Positions 12,912 through 23,265 of a stretch of DNA of 64,000 nt are shown here, piece by piece. A model generated the notes under the pieces. It searched no databases, had not been told where the DNA came from, and saw only the letters and a program-made list of their open reading frames with translations. The stretch is taken from assembly GCA_039545355.1 (NCBI GenBank), contig BCJJ01000011.1, forward strand, positions 1,086,851-1,150,850, in the 5' to 3' direction. Position 1 is the first letter of the stretch; each line of letters begins with the position of its first letter. This stretch comes from Trichosporon coremiiforme. Taxonomy: Eukaryota > Basidiomycota > Tremellomycetes > Trichosporonales > Trichosporonaceae. Both the position numbers and the translations under genes were made by a program.

Positions 12912-15152
12912 ATGCGCCTCCACCAACCGGGGGGCCTCAACGGCGTCGAGGTCGAGGGCTCATGTCCCCCTTCCCCCGGCCAGGCCAGCAGCCCCTCCTC
13001 ATCCTCCCGCATCAACCCATCCCAGCAGTCGGCTTCCACGACACGACGACGACTCAGTCTGACAGTCCCCCGGCCACGAACAGGTCCCCCAGCAGAATCT
13101 CCGACGACCGCACGTGGGCCGTGGTCGCCAGTACACCGGACTACTGCGGACAGCCCCGTGCCTCGCCGAGGAAGCACATTGCCACCCCCTCCCGACGAGC
13201 ACAGCTTCAAGCAGAACAAGAGCGATGGCGAGGACGACTACGACCCGAAACGGACACGGCGCAGTCTTCACCATTCCTCCCGATCGAGGCCCCACCTTTG
13301 GCAAAATAATAGTCACGTCTGGCACTCGGTCTCACCGAACATTTCGCCCGTCCCGCCATCACCGGACCCTAACAACATCCTGCCCCTTGCCAGCGTCGCA
13401 AGCCAGTCGGATGGGCAGGACTCGACGGGCGAAAGCTCCCCGCGAACATCGTCCTCGTCCGGACAGTTTGGGTGGAGCGCCGACAGCGAGGATTATTCGG
13501 AGGAAGACGACATTCTGCGGGAGAAGGCGGCTGCCAACTCGTGGTGGGCCTCGCAGTTCGACGACTCGAGACGGCATCTCCTTCCTCGTTCTCTTGGCTT
13601 CAGCATCCCCTTCGCTCCGCGGATACCGCGGCGACTGTTCCGATCGCTGCGCTCTGTCTTCCCGCCGTACGACAGCACTGCCAAGCACTCTGGACTGAGC
13701 AAGCGGAAATCGCGGAGACACTCCGACTCGCAAGGACCGATATGGCGGCGTGCGTCTTCCTTCGCCCGCAACGAGCCGTGGGGACTCGCGCTGTTCGTCT
13801 TTGGGTTCCTCATCTTCGCCCTAGTTACCACAGGAACCATCAAGTACATTCTCGACCCCGACAAGCGAGCGCTTCCGTGGCGGGAGTACTGCCAGGAGGA
13901 CTACCCGACGTTGTTCTCATTGCAGGACCCGAAATCGCCCCTGTTCCCGGCTGATCAGACGCATCGTTCGCTGGCCGGAAGCGACCTCGTTCTCGCGCCG
14001 ATCACACCGTCGTCTCAGCAGTGGCCCTGGCCTGGATCATCACATAACCCGTACACGACCGACTTTGCGGGAGAAGCTCTCGACTCGCTCGAACCGACTA
14101 CGGTATTCCTGGGCGTATTCACCGTGGACCACTCGGTCGACCGACGAAACGTTATCCGCGAGACGTACGGATCCCACCCGAACTCTCTGAAGCCCGGATC
14201 GGAGGGCGTCAGGCTGCGATTTATCATGGGGCGACCGTCGCCCGAGTGGGAGGAACGAGTTGAGGCGGAGAACAAGAAGCACGGCGACATTGTGATCCTC
14301 GACATCGACGAGAACATGAACAACGGCAAGACATACCACTACTTCTCCTGGGCTGCCGAGCACGCTACCGTCCCCGCGTACGAGTACCCGACAGTTGGTC
14401 AGGCGATCTACAAAGGCGAGAAACGACCGGCGTACATCGCGAAGGCGGACGACGACGCTTTCATCGTTCTGTCTGAGCTGGAGCGTCACCTGCGCGCGTC
14501 GCCCCGCAAGCTGACACACTGGGGCTACCTTGTCAACAACTGGTTCATGGCCGGCGAGTGTTACGCTGTTTCGCACGACCTCGCCGAGTACATCAGCACT
14601 TCGCGGGAGGTAGCCCAGCACGTCAGCGGCAAGGAGGACAAACGTATGTCGCACTGGTTGCACGCGCACCCGGAGCGGGAGAAGATTACTTGGGTTTCGG
14701 AGAAGACGTGGATCTACGACCACCCGCGAGCGCACACCGTCTACAGCCACGGGTTCCTGTTTCCGTCCGAGGTTGCAACGACGAGGGCGCGTAAAGCGGA
14801 AGGCTGGGAGCCGCCGCACTCGGCATGGCGGTGGTCGAACCCTCCCGATTCCTACTCGACTGTCTCGCGCTTCGGCGAGACGTACGCACCCCCAGCGCCT
14901 TTCACGCCTGAGCAGCAGGTCGAGGCACTCGTCGAAGGAAGCGAGCTCAGTCAGCTGCGCGACGCGCCCCGTCCGCGGACCGCGGCGCAGCGCAAGGAGC
15001 AGAAACTCCAGATCGAAGCCGCAATGGCCCGTCGCCCGACTCGCATTGCGCGGTTCCTCGGGGACAAGCGCGAGCGCGGCGGCACGGTCATTGTGCACTT
15101 CATCAAGAAAAACGAATGGTTCTGGGAGACGGCTGCAGCGCTGCTCGACTAG
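12912..15152 (+). CDS. family-31 glycosyltransferase (beta-1,3-galactosyltransferase type), type II membrane protein
   Basis: From the ATG at 12912 the protein is 746 aa. It has a long disordered Ser/Pro-rich cytosolic tail, one membrane segment at about residues 291-313 (GLALFVFGFLIFALVTTG) and a luminal catalytic domain. Galactosyl_T/GT31 marks are RRNVIRETYG (about 415), an FIMG strand, and KADDDAFIV (about 510), the DxD-type motif that binds the Mn-nucleotide-sugar. It probably acts in the Golgi, adding a hexose to glycoproteins or glycolipids; donor and acceptor cannot be read from sequence. The frame stays open upstream to an ATG at 12237, adding 225 residues, but the 250 bases before 12912 look like a C-rich untranslated leader, so I prefer the shorter form. 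The -3 base at 12912 is C, so the start is not certain. Confidence 0.85.
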   Translation: MRLHQPGGLNGVEVEGSCPPSPGQASSPSSSSRINPSQQSASTTRRRLSLTVPRPRTGPPAESPTTARGPWSPVHRTTADSPVPRRGSTLPPPPDEHSFKQNKSDGEDDYDPKRTRRSLHHSSRSRPHLWQNNSHVWHSVSPNISPVPPSPDPNNILPLASVASQSDGQDSTGESSPRTSSSSGQFGWSADSEDYSEEDDILREKAAANSWWASQFDDSRRHLLPRSLGFSIPFAPRIPRRLFRSLRSVFPPYDSTAKHSGLSKRKSRRHSDSQGPIWRRASSFARNEPWGLALFVFGFLIFALVTTGTIKYILDPDKRALPWREYCQEDYPTLFSLQDPKSPLFPADQTHRSLAGSDLVLAPITPSSQQWPWPGSSHNPYTTDFAGEALDSLEPTTVFLGVFTVDHSVDRRNVIRETYGSHPNSLKPGSEGVRLRFIMGRPSPEWEERVEAENKKHGDIVILDIDENMNNGKTYHYFSWAAEHATVPAYEYPTVGQAIYKGEKRPAYIAKADDDAFIVLSELERHLRASPRKLTHWGYLVNNWFMAGECYAVSHDLAEYISTSREVAQHVSGKEDKRMSHWLHAHPEREKITWVSEKTWIYDHPRAHTVYSHGFLFPSEVATTRARKAEGWEPPHSAWRWSNPPDSYSTVSRFGETYAPPAPFTPEQQVEALVEGSELSQLRDAPRPRTAAQRKEQKLQIEAAMARRPTRIARFLGDKRERGGTVIVHFIKKNEWFWETAAALLD

Positions 15153-15851
15153 ACCGAAACGCAATGGAAGGACAGGAGCATCTCGTGCTTGCTACACTGC
15201 AATGGACGGCAACGGAAACTTTACACTAGCAGTCTGCAGCTTGCCTCCCCGGAGTATCCTGCAGGCAGGCGATCTCATTTTTATAATCTTGTAACACTAG
15301 TCCCAACACCAACTACACACATTCAACCACGTCCTCACACTTCATTTCACTTCATTCTTCCCGTCTATATGCTTGTAGATACGATTACACTGTAGGTTGT
15401 CATGCACATTCGCGCTAGCCACGGACTGTCGACGTCGCACACGTTTCCCATTCGCATGTTCTCGCACAACTGACCTACGAAGCGTTAAGCGGAATGACGT
15501 CGGGCCGTGTGTCGCCAAGCCGCTGACGCTGATGTGTGTGGAGATGCCAGTGAGACTGCGCACTAATTGTCAGCGAGGGTAATCGCGATTAAGGACCGGG
15601 TAAATTTGCGTGTTTGCCGCGGGCATCGCTGGGCAGGGTGACCCGCCCACGAGTGCGATATGAGGGGAGACGGAAGCAAATCGCCGATCGCCATGTGCCC
15701 ATGAGTGACGGTTGACACGTCGTGAACGAATATACGCGGTTGAGCTCGAGAGCGCGTCGACTGCAAAACACACGACCAACGACGTCAACGACGTGCACGA
15801 CCACGGACCACAGTTCCGACGAGCCCCAGCTTCACGACATCGACAGCGACG
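15153..15851. other. intergenic region, glycosyltransferase to p24 gene
   Basis: This tandem spacer contains the 3' UTR of the glycosyltransferase and the promoter and leader of the p24 gene. No coding frame is supported. Confidence 0.5.
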
Positions 15852-16866
15852 ATGAAGCTCACGACACTCCTGCTCGCCGCGCAGGTTCTTGGCCTGGCGC
15901 AGGTTAGTTGAGCGCTGATTGCTGCGACGGAGGTGGTTTCAGCTGACCCCAGGCCCTCCACTTCTACTTCGACTCAAGCGAGAAGAGGTGTTTCGTCGAG
16001 GAGCTCCCGAGTGACACGGTAGTTGAGGGTGCGTAGGACGCCGATGTGGTGTCGTGCTGGGCGTTGCGACACGGCAGATGGCGCAGCCGCTGCTCATGTT
16101 CGTGACCCCCGCAACGCACCTCACTCTGCAGCTCACACACACCCCCAATGTCAGCTGACACGCAGGAAAATACGGAGCCCTAGTCTGGGACGACGGCAAG
16201 CAGAGCTGGGAGGCGGACCCGAGCCTGCAGGTGCGCGTGAATGTGGAAGACCTGTCGAGCGCGCAGGTCGTCGTCAACACCAAGGGCCCGCACACGGGCA
16301 CGTTCACGTTCTCCTCGCACGACGCTGCCGACCACCAGATCTGCCTCTCCACCGAGGCTGGGGGATGGAGCGGTCACAAGCACGTCAAGATGTACCTTGA
16401 TATCAACGTTGGACCGTCGAAGCACGACAAGGAGTGAGTAGTCTTCGAGGCGGCGTAGCCGTCGATGAGCTGAGCGCTTCAGCAGGCCTACCTGTTCTGT
16501 TGCGCGTGCGCGGTCGTGCTAGCGCGGCCATCTGCGAGTGCATCGCCAGGACCGTTGGGCGTGAATCCGCCTCCCAACAGCCTCTGAACTGCTGCCAGAG
16601 TATTGCCCTAGCTAACGCCCAGGTCTGACCAGCGCCACATCGGAACGCTCGCGGGCAAGCTGAACGAGCTGAACAAGAAGGTGGCCGACATCCAGCGCGA
16701 GCAGCGCTACATGCGTGAGGTGGAGGAGCAGTTCCGTGACCTGTCCGAGGCGACGAACGCGCGTGCCGTGTGGTACTGCATTGCGCAGATTGTCGTCCTC
16801 GTCGCCGCCGGAGTATGGCAGATGCGCCACCTCAAGGTCTACTTCGAGGACAAAAAGCTGAGGTAG
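15852..16866 (+). CDS. p24/emp24/gp25L family cargo receptor, alpha-type (TMED4/9, Erp1-like)
   Basis: p24 proteins cycle between ER and Golgi in COPII and COPI vesicles and select GPI-anchored and other cargo. Four exons (15852-15902, 15953-16028, 16166-16433, 16623-16866) splice in phase to 212 aa. A signal peptide (MKLTTLLLAAQVLGLAQ) is followed by ALHFYF, the typical mature start, and by the GOLD domain with its two conserved cysteines (KRCFVEE and HQICLS). A coiled coil follows (LAGKLNELNKKVADIQREQ), then one membrane segment (IAQIVVLVAAGVWQMRHL) and a short cytosolic tail YFEDKKLR. The tail contains the aromatic-plus-dilysine signal for COPI and COPII binding. The VWQMRHLK string at the membrane-tail border and the tail place it in the alpha subfamily. 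Confidence 0.93.
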
Positions 16867-17458
16867 AGAACGCTGAGACGTAGCGGCGTGGCCGAGGAAG
16901 TGGAACGCAGAGGCTGCGGTCCTGTGTTTCTGTTCCCGGCTTGATGCAGTATGTGTAGGTGTAGGATGATAGTGATGCAGTCATGACCCTGGAATCGACG
17001 ATCGAGTTTCGGGTTTCAGCCCTCTAAGAGATCAGTTGTTGCGAGTTCTCGTCTCCATGCATGTATGCTGCAGAAACTGGACGCCTGGGTTACCCGCCAC
17101 GGTGGCATGTCGGGTCCAGAACCTTCCTCGTCAGCGTGCAGGGTGGCGGAGACGGCTTACGGGAGGCGGAACGACTTTGCCACCCAATGGACAACGAAAC
17201 GCCACGTGTCCCATTGTTCCTCACCACGTCAGACCGAGGCTGCATTGTGCAGGGGTCGTGCTGTAATTTCACTCCTCTGCCCGTACAACGTCCACCTCGA
17301 CACCTCGACGCCCGTCGCCTGCCGCTCTTTCTCGTTATCCATATCACCCACTACTCGACGCGACTGCGACTCCCGCATACTGAAATCGAGCTCTTGACTA
17401 GAGCGCTACGCGCATCTCCGACCGACTAAACAGACACACCCGACGGAACATTACCAAA
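16867..17458. other. intergenic region and promoter of the ER J-protein gene
   Basis: No gene is supported. A CACGTG E-box lies at 17203-17208, about 250 bp before the next start codon, and the 120 bases before that start are C/T/A-rich like a leader. Confidence 0.5.
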
Positions 17459-19127
17459 ATGAAGGTCCTCTACGGCCTCACGCTGCTCGCGCTCTTCTCG
17501 CCCCTCCCTGTGTCTGCGGACGCTGGGGCTGAGGGCAAGTCCGCTGCCGAACTGTCGAGCGAGGGAAGCCGCCTCCTCGCCGCGGGCAAGTACTCGGACG
17601 CGGCTCGAGCGTTCGGCCTGGCGATCGGTGAGTCGGCCACTGGGTGGCTGCAGCTAGACGCTGCCCCAGCTATAATGGCCTCGACCACAGCTGACAGCAG
17701 AATCCGACCCGAGCTCGTACATCAACTACTACAAGCGCGCGACCGCCTACCTGTCGCAGGGCAAGCAGTCTGCCGCGCTGGACGACTTCAACTCGATCAT
17801 CGCGATGAACCCCAAGTTCGCGCAGGCGTACTTCCAGAAAGCGAAAGTGCTCGCCAAGGAGGGCGACCTGGACGACGCCGCTGCAGCGATGAAGCAGTTC
17901 TCGAAGCTGAAGCCGAACGACGAGGCGGGCACCAAGCTGTCCTCGGACATTGCCACGGGCAAGTCTGCGCAGAAGGCGGCGCAGAACGCAGCCAAGAAGA
18001 AGAAGTGGGACGAGTGCGTCGCCGAGTCCACGAAGGCGATCCACGTTTCGCCCAACAGCAAGGGCGTGCGCGAGCTGCGCGTACGCTGCGAGACGGAGCG
18101 CGGCGACGCCCAAGCCGTGTTCGCGGACATGACGCGCCTGGCGGCTCTGGACCCGACGAACTTGGACGCTCACGTCCAGCTCGCCCAGCTGGCGTACTAC
18201 CTCATCGACCCGGCCAGCGCGCTGAACGAGCTGAAAAAGTGCCTCCACTCGGACCCGGACAACAAGGCGTGCAAGAAGCTCCACCGCGTCTGGCGCAAGC
18301 AGGGCAAGGCGCTGCAGCAGGCGCACAACTTTGTCAACGGTGGCAAGCCGCGCAAGGCCATCAACCTCCTGCGCGGGACGCAGGATGAGCCGGGCCTGAT
18401 TCCCACATTCGAGGCCGCCCTCGACGAGGCCGTCAAGGACGGGCTCGTCGCGCCCCAGTTCGCAGCAAAGGAGAAGAGCGCCCCGCGGCGCGAGCTGCTC
18501 GCGCTCGGGTGTCGCGCAACGGTGGATGCGCAAGACTTTGGCTCGCGCGCAGGAAAGCAGTGGTGCGAGGCCCTGCTCGAGCTGGAGCCCGAGAACGAGT
18601 CCGCGCTCGTCTTCGAGGGCGAGCGCCTCCTGAAAGCGGAGGAGTGGGAGGGTGCCGTGCGCGTCCTGCAGAAGGCGTTCGAGAAGAACCGCAGCCAGGC
18701 CATCCTGCAAAAACTGCAGAAGGCCGAGCGGCTCCTCAAGGTCAGCAAGCAGAAGGACTACTACAAAGTGCTCGACGTGCCGCGCGACGCGGATGAGAGG
18801 ACGATCAAGAAGGCGTTCAGGAAAAAGGCCAAGGAGAACCATCCCGACAAGAACGGCGGAAGCGAGAAGGAGATGCAGGCCATCAACGAGGCTTATGAGG
18901 TGCTCAGCGATCCCGAGCTGCGCGCGCGCTACGACAACGGAGACGACCCCAACGACCCCACTGGCGGACAGGGCGGAAACCCCTTCGGACACCATGGAGG
19001 CGGCGGCATGCCTTTCTTCTTCCAGCAGGGTGGCGGCTTCCCTGGGGGAGGGTTCCCGGGAGGCGGGTTCCCGGGCGGTGGTGGTGGCGGAGGTGGCCAG
19101 AAGTTCCACTTCCAGTGGGGGCAGTAG
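17459..19127 (+). CDS. ER luminal J-protein with TPR repeats, DNAJC3/p58IPK-like
   Basis: The predicted role is an ER co-chaperone that binds unfolded client through TPRs and hands it to BiP/Kar2. Two exons (17459-17627, 17701-19127) give 531 aa. The N-terminus MKVLYGLTLLALFSPLPVSA is a signal peptide. It is followed by TPR-like helical pairs: AAELSSEGSRLLAAGKYSDA near 30, then YYKRATAYLSQGKQSAALDD and YFQKAKVLAKEGDLDDAAAA. The J domain starts near residue 405 (KDYYKVLDVPRDADE), includes the essential HPD tripeptide in NHPDKNGG, and ends near 470. The last 60 residues are Gly-rich with three GGGFP repeats, like other DNAJC3 proteins. No KDEL-type retention signal is visible; the protein ends in FHFQWGQ. 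The domain order SP-TPR-J distinguishes it from DnaJ/Ydj1 proteins. Confidence 0.92.
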
Positions 19128-19243
19128 CCGGTTTACGAGTTGAGCTGGCAGTGTATATCTTGCGAGCCAGGGCACAACTGCACACTAAGAGCATACAGAT
19201 CAGTAGACATAGACCCAAACATGTATTGTTATATTCTAGCCAT

Positions 19244-19264
19244 GTACGTACGGTACGTACGTCG
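19244..19264. repeat. GTACGTAC dyad repeat in 3' spacer
   Basis: GTACGTAC is followed at once by GGTACGTAC, so the stretch is both a near-perfect direct repeat and largely self-complementary. It lies in the 271-nt spacer between the convergent J-protein and DUF2462 genes and might form a hairpin in either 3' UTR. Confidence 0.6.
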
Positions 19265-19398
19265 GCGGACGTCGGTCTGTGCGCGTGATCAAGCTTGACC
19301 AGGCCCCGTCTGCTCATCCCTTCCGTGCAGTTGGGCGATATACTCTTGGATCAATCTAACAAATGTCTAGCATAATGATGGTGTTACAACAAGGACCA

Positions 19399-20089
19399 TT
19401 ACTTCTTAGCCTCCTTCGCCTTCTTCGCGGCCGTCTTGGGGCTGGGGGTGTTAGCCTTCGAGACCATGTTAAAAGCTATGTCATGTTGGCGACTCCAATT
19501 TTAAGATCGAGGTCCACACGACATGGTCCGGACTGTGACCGCGCCTGCGGCGCGGATACTCACTCATCTCCTCCCTTGTCCTTCATGATTGTGAGCTTGC
19601 CGGCCGACGCGGCGTTGACCATCTGGCGCTCGATGTTGGCGTTGATCTTGGTGGAGAGGGCCTGGGTTTAGCTTGTGGTGATCGCAATAGCAGTTGGGGA
19701 AGTTTGGTGAGGAGCAGTCTTGGGAGCTCATAACAGACTGATCAGTTCACTGGACAGCTGCAGTCTTCGAGTTCTCAAGGAGCTTGACAGCGCTCCTCGA
19801 AGCATGCGGAATGTCGAGCGTTGCCCCGCCTGGCGTGGATGTACGACGATGCTGTCTCCGGGCGCTCAGAGGCATCTTGCAGCTCAATCGTCTGATTCCA
19901 CCCAGACGCTCTGTCCCATACCAACTCTGCCAGTTCAGCGAACTGCACACTCACCTTCTTGGTCATGTACTCCTTGCTCGCCATCGCCTTCTTCGGCGCG
20001 CAGTTACGCTTTCCCTTCTTCGTGAGACCGTTGTTCTTGCGGCCGCCGCTCGTCTTGGCCGCCTTCAGTTTTCCAGCTCCCTGGGCCAT
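19399..20089 (-). CDS. DUF2462 (UPF0390/L10K-like) small basic protein
   Basis: Three exons (19955-20089, 19564-19661, 19399-19441) join in phase to 91 aa. The start MAQGAGKLKAAKTSGG and the following Lys-rich block with KKGKRNCAPKKA match the DUF2462 family, whose members start with MAQG and are about 90-110 aa. Exon 2 encodes the conserved-looking helix TKINANIERQMVNAASAGKL, and exon 3 a Lys/Ala tail ending KEAKK. The family is reported in nucleoli and with ribosome assembly factors, but its molecular role is not settled, so I claim no function. The gene is divergent from SFM1 with 294 bp between start codons. The second intron is about 122 nt and the first 293 nt, long for this window. Confidence 0.85.
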
Positions 20090-20383
20090 TTTGTTGATTT
20101 CAGTCGTGGATGACGATTGTTGTGCTTCCGCGAGTGACCGTCGTCGTCGTCGCTGTTGTTAGGTTTGGGCCGGTTGGGACTGGGCTTGGGTGGCAAAATT
20201 TCTGGATCACTGCGGGGAAGGCGGGGGAGGACCATCCACTGCATGTGGAGGTTGGGACGATTTTTGGTCCCGACATGACTGCCCAGTCCAAAAGTCGAGC
20301 ACTCACAGGTGGAGGATGGAGGAAGGGATCGAGCGACATGGCACGAGTTAGTCACTTGCATCACTTGCACACCACGATTGACA

Positions 20384-21242
20384 ATGGCGACCCAGCAGCA
20401 GGAGCCCAAGGGCTTCAAGTACGTGATTGGTAAGCTTCACTCATCTTCTCATAGCTAACGCCCAGAGCACATGGAGCAGGACGATGAGGAGACCAAGGCC
20501 CTCCCCGAGTGGGTGCGTCTCGAGTACGCGCACATGCTCTCCTCTGTCGGCCCCTCGTCCAAGGTGGCCTTCACGTCGCTCTCGACCACCTCCGTGCCCC
20601 CGCTGAAGGAGTATCTCTCCGCCAAGGCCGACGGATCCAAGGCCGAGCTCTTCACGCAGCCCGTGCTCGAGGTCGCGGCGCAGCAGGGCATCGACAAGGC
20701 GCGCATCTGTCTGCTCGACCCGAGGGCGGAGCAGGTCATCCAGCCCGGCGATGCGGACAAGTTCGACGTCTTTCTCTACGGCGGTATCCTGGGCGACGAC
20801 CCGCCCCGCGACCGTACGGGAGAGCTGAGGAGGCTCGGGTTCGAGGGCCGCCACCTTGGCCCGGTCCAGATGACGACGGACACGGCCGTGGGCGTCACGA
20901 AGCGCGTGGTTGAGGACCAGGGTGAGTACTAATGGCAAGAGGAGAGCGAAGTGAGCCACAAAGTGCCTCAGGCCGCTGGCCGCTGTTCGACCTCCGAGTG
21001 GTAACTGAGCACTGTGGGCTCTCTCTCCCCCCTGGTAGTGGTTCCGTCGTTCTGATAGCTAATACTCAGTGCCGCTCGACCAGATCCCCTTCGACGACCA
21101 CCCCACGATCACGTTCAACAAGCACGAGGCCATCGAGATGCCTTTCCGCTACGTCAAGGACGAGAACGGACAGCCCATCCTGCCCCCCGGCATGCGGGAG
21201 CACCTCCACGCTGACCTGAACCGGACGATTGACGAGTTCTAA
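20384..21242 (+). CDS. SFM1: SPOUT-fold protein arginine methyltransferase Sfm1-like
   Basis: The family (Pfam 'SAM-dependent RNA methyltransferase', PF04252) includes yeast Sfm1, which methylates an arginine of ribosomal protein uS3 (Rps3). Three exons (20384-20429, 20466-20921, 21070-21242) give 224 aa, close to the yeast length. Family marks are YVIEHME at the N-terminus, the ICLLDPRAE string, and the SAM-site segment FLYGGILGDDPPRDRTGELR, typical of the knotted SPOUT fold. A QMTTDTAVGVTKRVV helix follows, and the C-terminus carries DQIPFDDHPTITFNKHEAIE, with the PF.D.P.I......E.I.MPFRY motif. It should act in the cytosol on newly made uS3 or 40S subunits. The divergent neighbour encodes another ribosome-linked small protein. 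Introns are 36 and 148 nt. Confidence 0.9.
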
Positions 21243-21460
21243 GTGCCTCGAGCACGTGAGACCGCGCAGATAGACTAGGAAATGCATCTTGTAATATTGC
21301 TCTGACATAACACCATGGACAAATAAGGGATTTGCGGACAGAGGGCGAGGCGGTCTGGTTAGAGCCTCGAGGGCGAGCCACTTGGTTTGTCAGTACGAGG
21401 TTCAGTGCAGAGGGGGTGCTGGGAGTTCTCACAGAGACTGCATTTCTACTATGTGGCTAC

Positions 21461-22809
21461 TTACAGCTTCTCCTCGAGCCACTTGTCCCACTCACTCCGG
21501 CCCCATCCAGACGAGACGGTTCCGTCCTCGAGCCCGTTCAGGAGCGCAGTGGGCGTGAAGTGGATGCCGTTCTGGCGTCCCTCCTTGATGAGGTACTTGA
21601 GGGGCTCGAACATGACCGAGCCGCCGTTCTCCTTCTGGTGCACCTGGAGCTGCTCGTAGAGCTTCTTGCCGTCCTCCTTGGCGGACGCGACGCCCGCCTT
21701 GGCGAGCACGTCCTCGGCCACCTTGACGTAGGCTTCCTGCACCTGCGCAGGCGTCTTGTCGTGCACGGGCTTGTTGAAGAACGACTCCTGCACGCTGAAC
21801 ACGCCCAGGAGGTAGTCCCACCACTGCTCGGGGTGGTCGGCGCCGAAGCAGAGCAGGGCCTCGACGGGGTACGTCGAGAAGTAGTGGCTGCGGGGTTAGC
21901 TTAAACACTTCGCGCTGTAAGCCGGGGCGATCGCCGAGTGAGACGAGCAAGCAGGTCAATGTTCACCAGGATCCACCGACCGAGCTCAGACCACGGCTCG
22001 CAGCGGGCCAGCGAGCACCGCCAACCGCCGCCTGCAGCAGAAACCGGTGCGTTGCCCTGCTCGCCTGCAATAGTGACAGTGAGGTTCGCTGAGCGTTCGG
22101 AATGCGCCGATCGTCAGGGTCCGTCAGAGCAGTCGCCGAGATTCTCAAACCCCGGTCCTTCTGTCTGGCCAGGCATTGCGGTGTCTGCTACGTCGTTCTA
22201 CGTCGTCCCCAGCGTTCATGCAGAGGTCATTGCTGCGAGCGCGTTCCACGCTGCCTTCTGCTGTGCGCTCACTGTGTCCACCGATGAGACTGATACCGCC
22301 AGATCCGGAGATCTGGGTGCGGCTGAGCGGAGGCGGGAAGGATTCTGGCTCTCACGGTGACCGAACCAGAGGTGGGCCGAAGTTAGAGTGAGGAGAACAC
22401 ACTCACAAGGGCTGGGGGTACGGCCTGATGATGAGCTGGAGCTTGCCGGCGTACTTGCCGCCTTCGCGGACCTGAGGGAGGACGTTCTCGGTGAGCGAAC
22501 GCGCGCACTTGTACGAGAAGGGGCACAGGGGGTCGAGGTAGCTGTAAAGGTCAGCTTGGCATTGGGTGTTGTCTAGCTCTCATACGCTTCTCTGCGTCAG
22601 TCCTTCCCTATCTGCTTGCTTTAGTCTCTCTGACCAGCTGTGACTCCCGCGGGGGGGATGGCTGGACGAAGCTGGCCGGAGACAGAGCAACGGAGGACGG
22701 GAAGTTGTGAATTGGAGAACAGCCATGAACACTCAGCAGGTACTCACATGTCGAGCGTCTGACCGCCAGTACCGAAACGCAGGAAGGAGAGGTTCTTGGG
22801 AAGGCCCAT
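21461..22809 (-). CDS. DsbA-like thioredoxin-fold protein, frame broken in exon 2
   Basis: Three exons can be read: 22748-22809, 22407-22539 and 21461-21887. Exon 1 plus the start of exon 2 give MGLPKNLSFLRFGTGGQTLD, then IYLDPLCPFSYKCA, which holds the CPxS-type active-site motif after a beta strand, as in DsbA-like/HCCA-isomerase-type thioredoxin folds. The rest of exon 2 (SLTENVLPQV, then KLQLIIRPYPQPF) and exon 3 (YFSTYPVEALLCFG, then GIHFTPTALLNGLEDGTVSS) continue the fold, including the cis-Pro region FTPTALLNG. The two parts of exon 2 are in different frames: summed exon length is 622 nt, one base over a multiple of three, with the shift around 22495-22505. Corrected length would be about 206 aa. 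This may be a base-call error or a true mutation. The 519-nt second intron is the longest here. Substrate is unknown. Confidence 0.7.
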
Positions 22810-23265
22810 GGTGATTGTTCTTGTTGTTAGAGTGTGTGAGAGGGACATTCCGCCCGCGAATCCAACTTATATACTCAGGGACGCCAGCCTCCACCATCTT
22901 GAAATGTCAGCCGCATATGACCTCATCGCTCGCGAAATGGCACCATGCACACCAAGCGTGCGTGTCCAAGCTTTGTTGTCCGAATGTTACATCCCGTGCG
23001 TCCCGTGGCAGTCACGGTGGTCAAGAAGGGGAAGAAGACATAATACTATGCATGCGTAACAAGAACCCTGATTACTTGCTTTGCTATGTATCGTATGGAC
23101 GGCGGAGAGAGAAGATTAACTAAAAACTTAGGTTTGTCGGTATGTTAGAGTAGAGAGGTAGTAGGTTATAGGATATGGTAGTTGCTGTTTGCGTTAGTAG
23201 TGTGGTTGCAAACACGGGAGGACCAGCCTTCACCGTGTTGTCGTTGAGTGTCCATTGTTGTGTGT
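22810..23265. other. intergenic region, DsbA-like gene to beta-glucosidase
   Basis: This tandem spacer on the minus strand holds the 3' UTR of the beta-glucosidase and the promoter of the DsbA-like gene. A TATATAC-like string lies about 60 bp upstream of the latter's ATG (near 22868-22874). No coding frame is supported. Confidence 0.5.

Noticed and set aside
17670..19175. 501-codon open frame antisense to the J-protein gene
   Set aside because: Leu/Arg/Val-rich shadow of the sense codons; the sense strand has a signal peptide, TPRs and an HPD motif.
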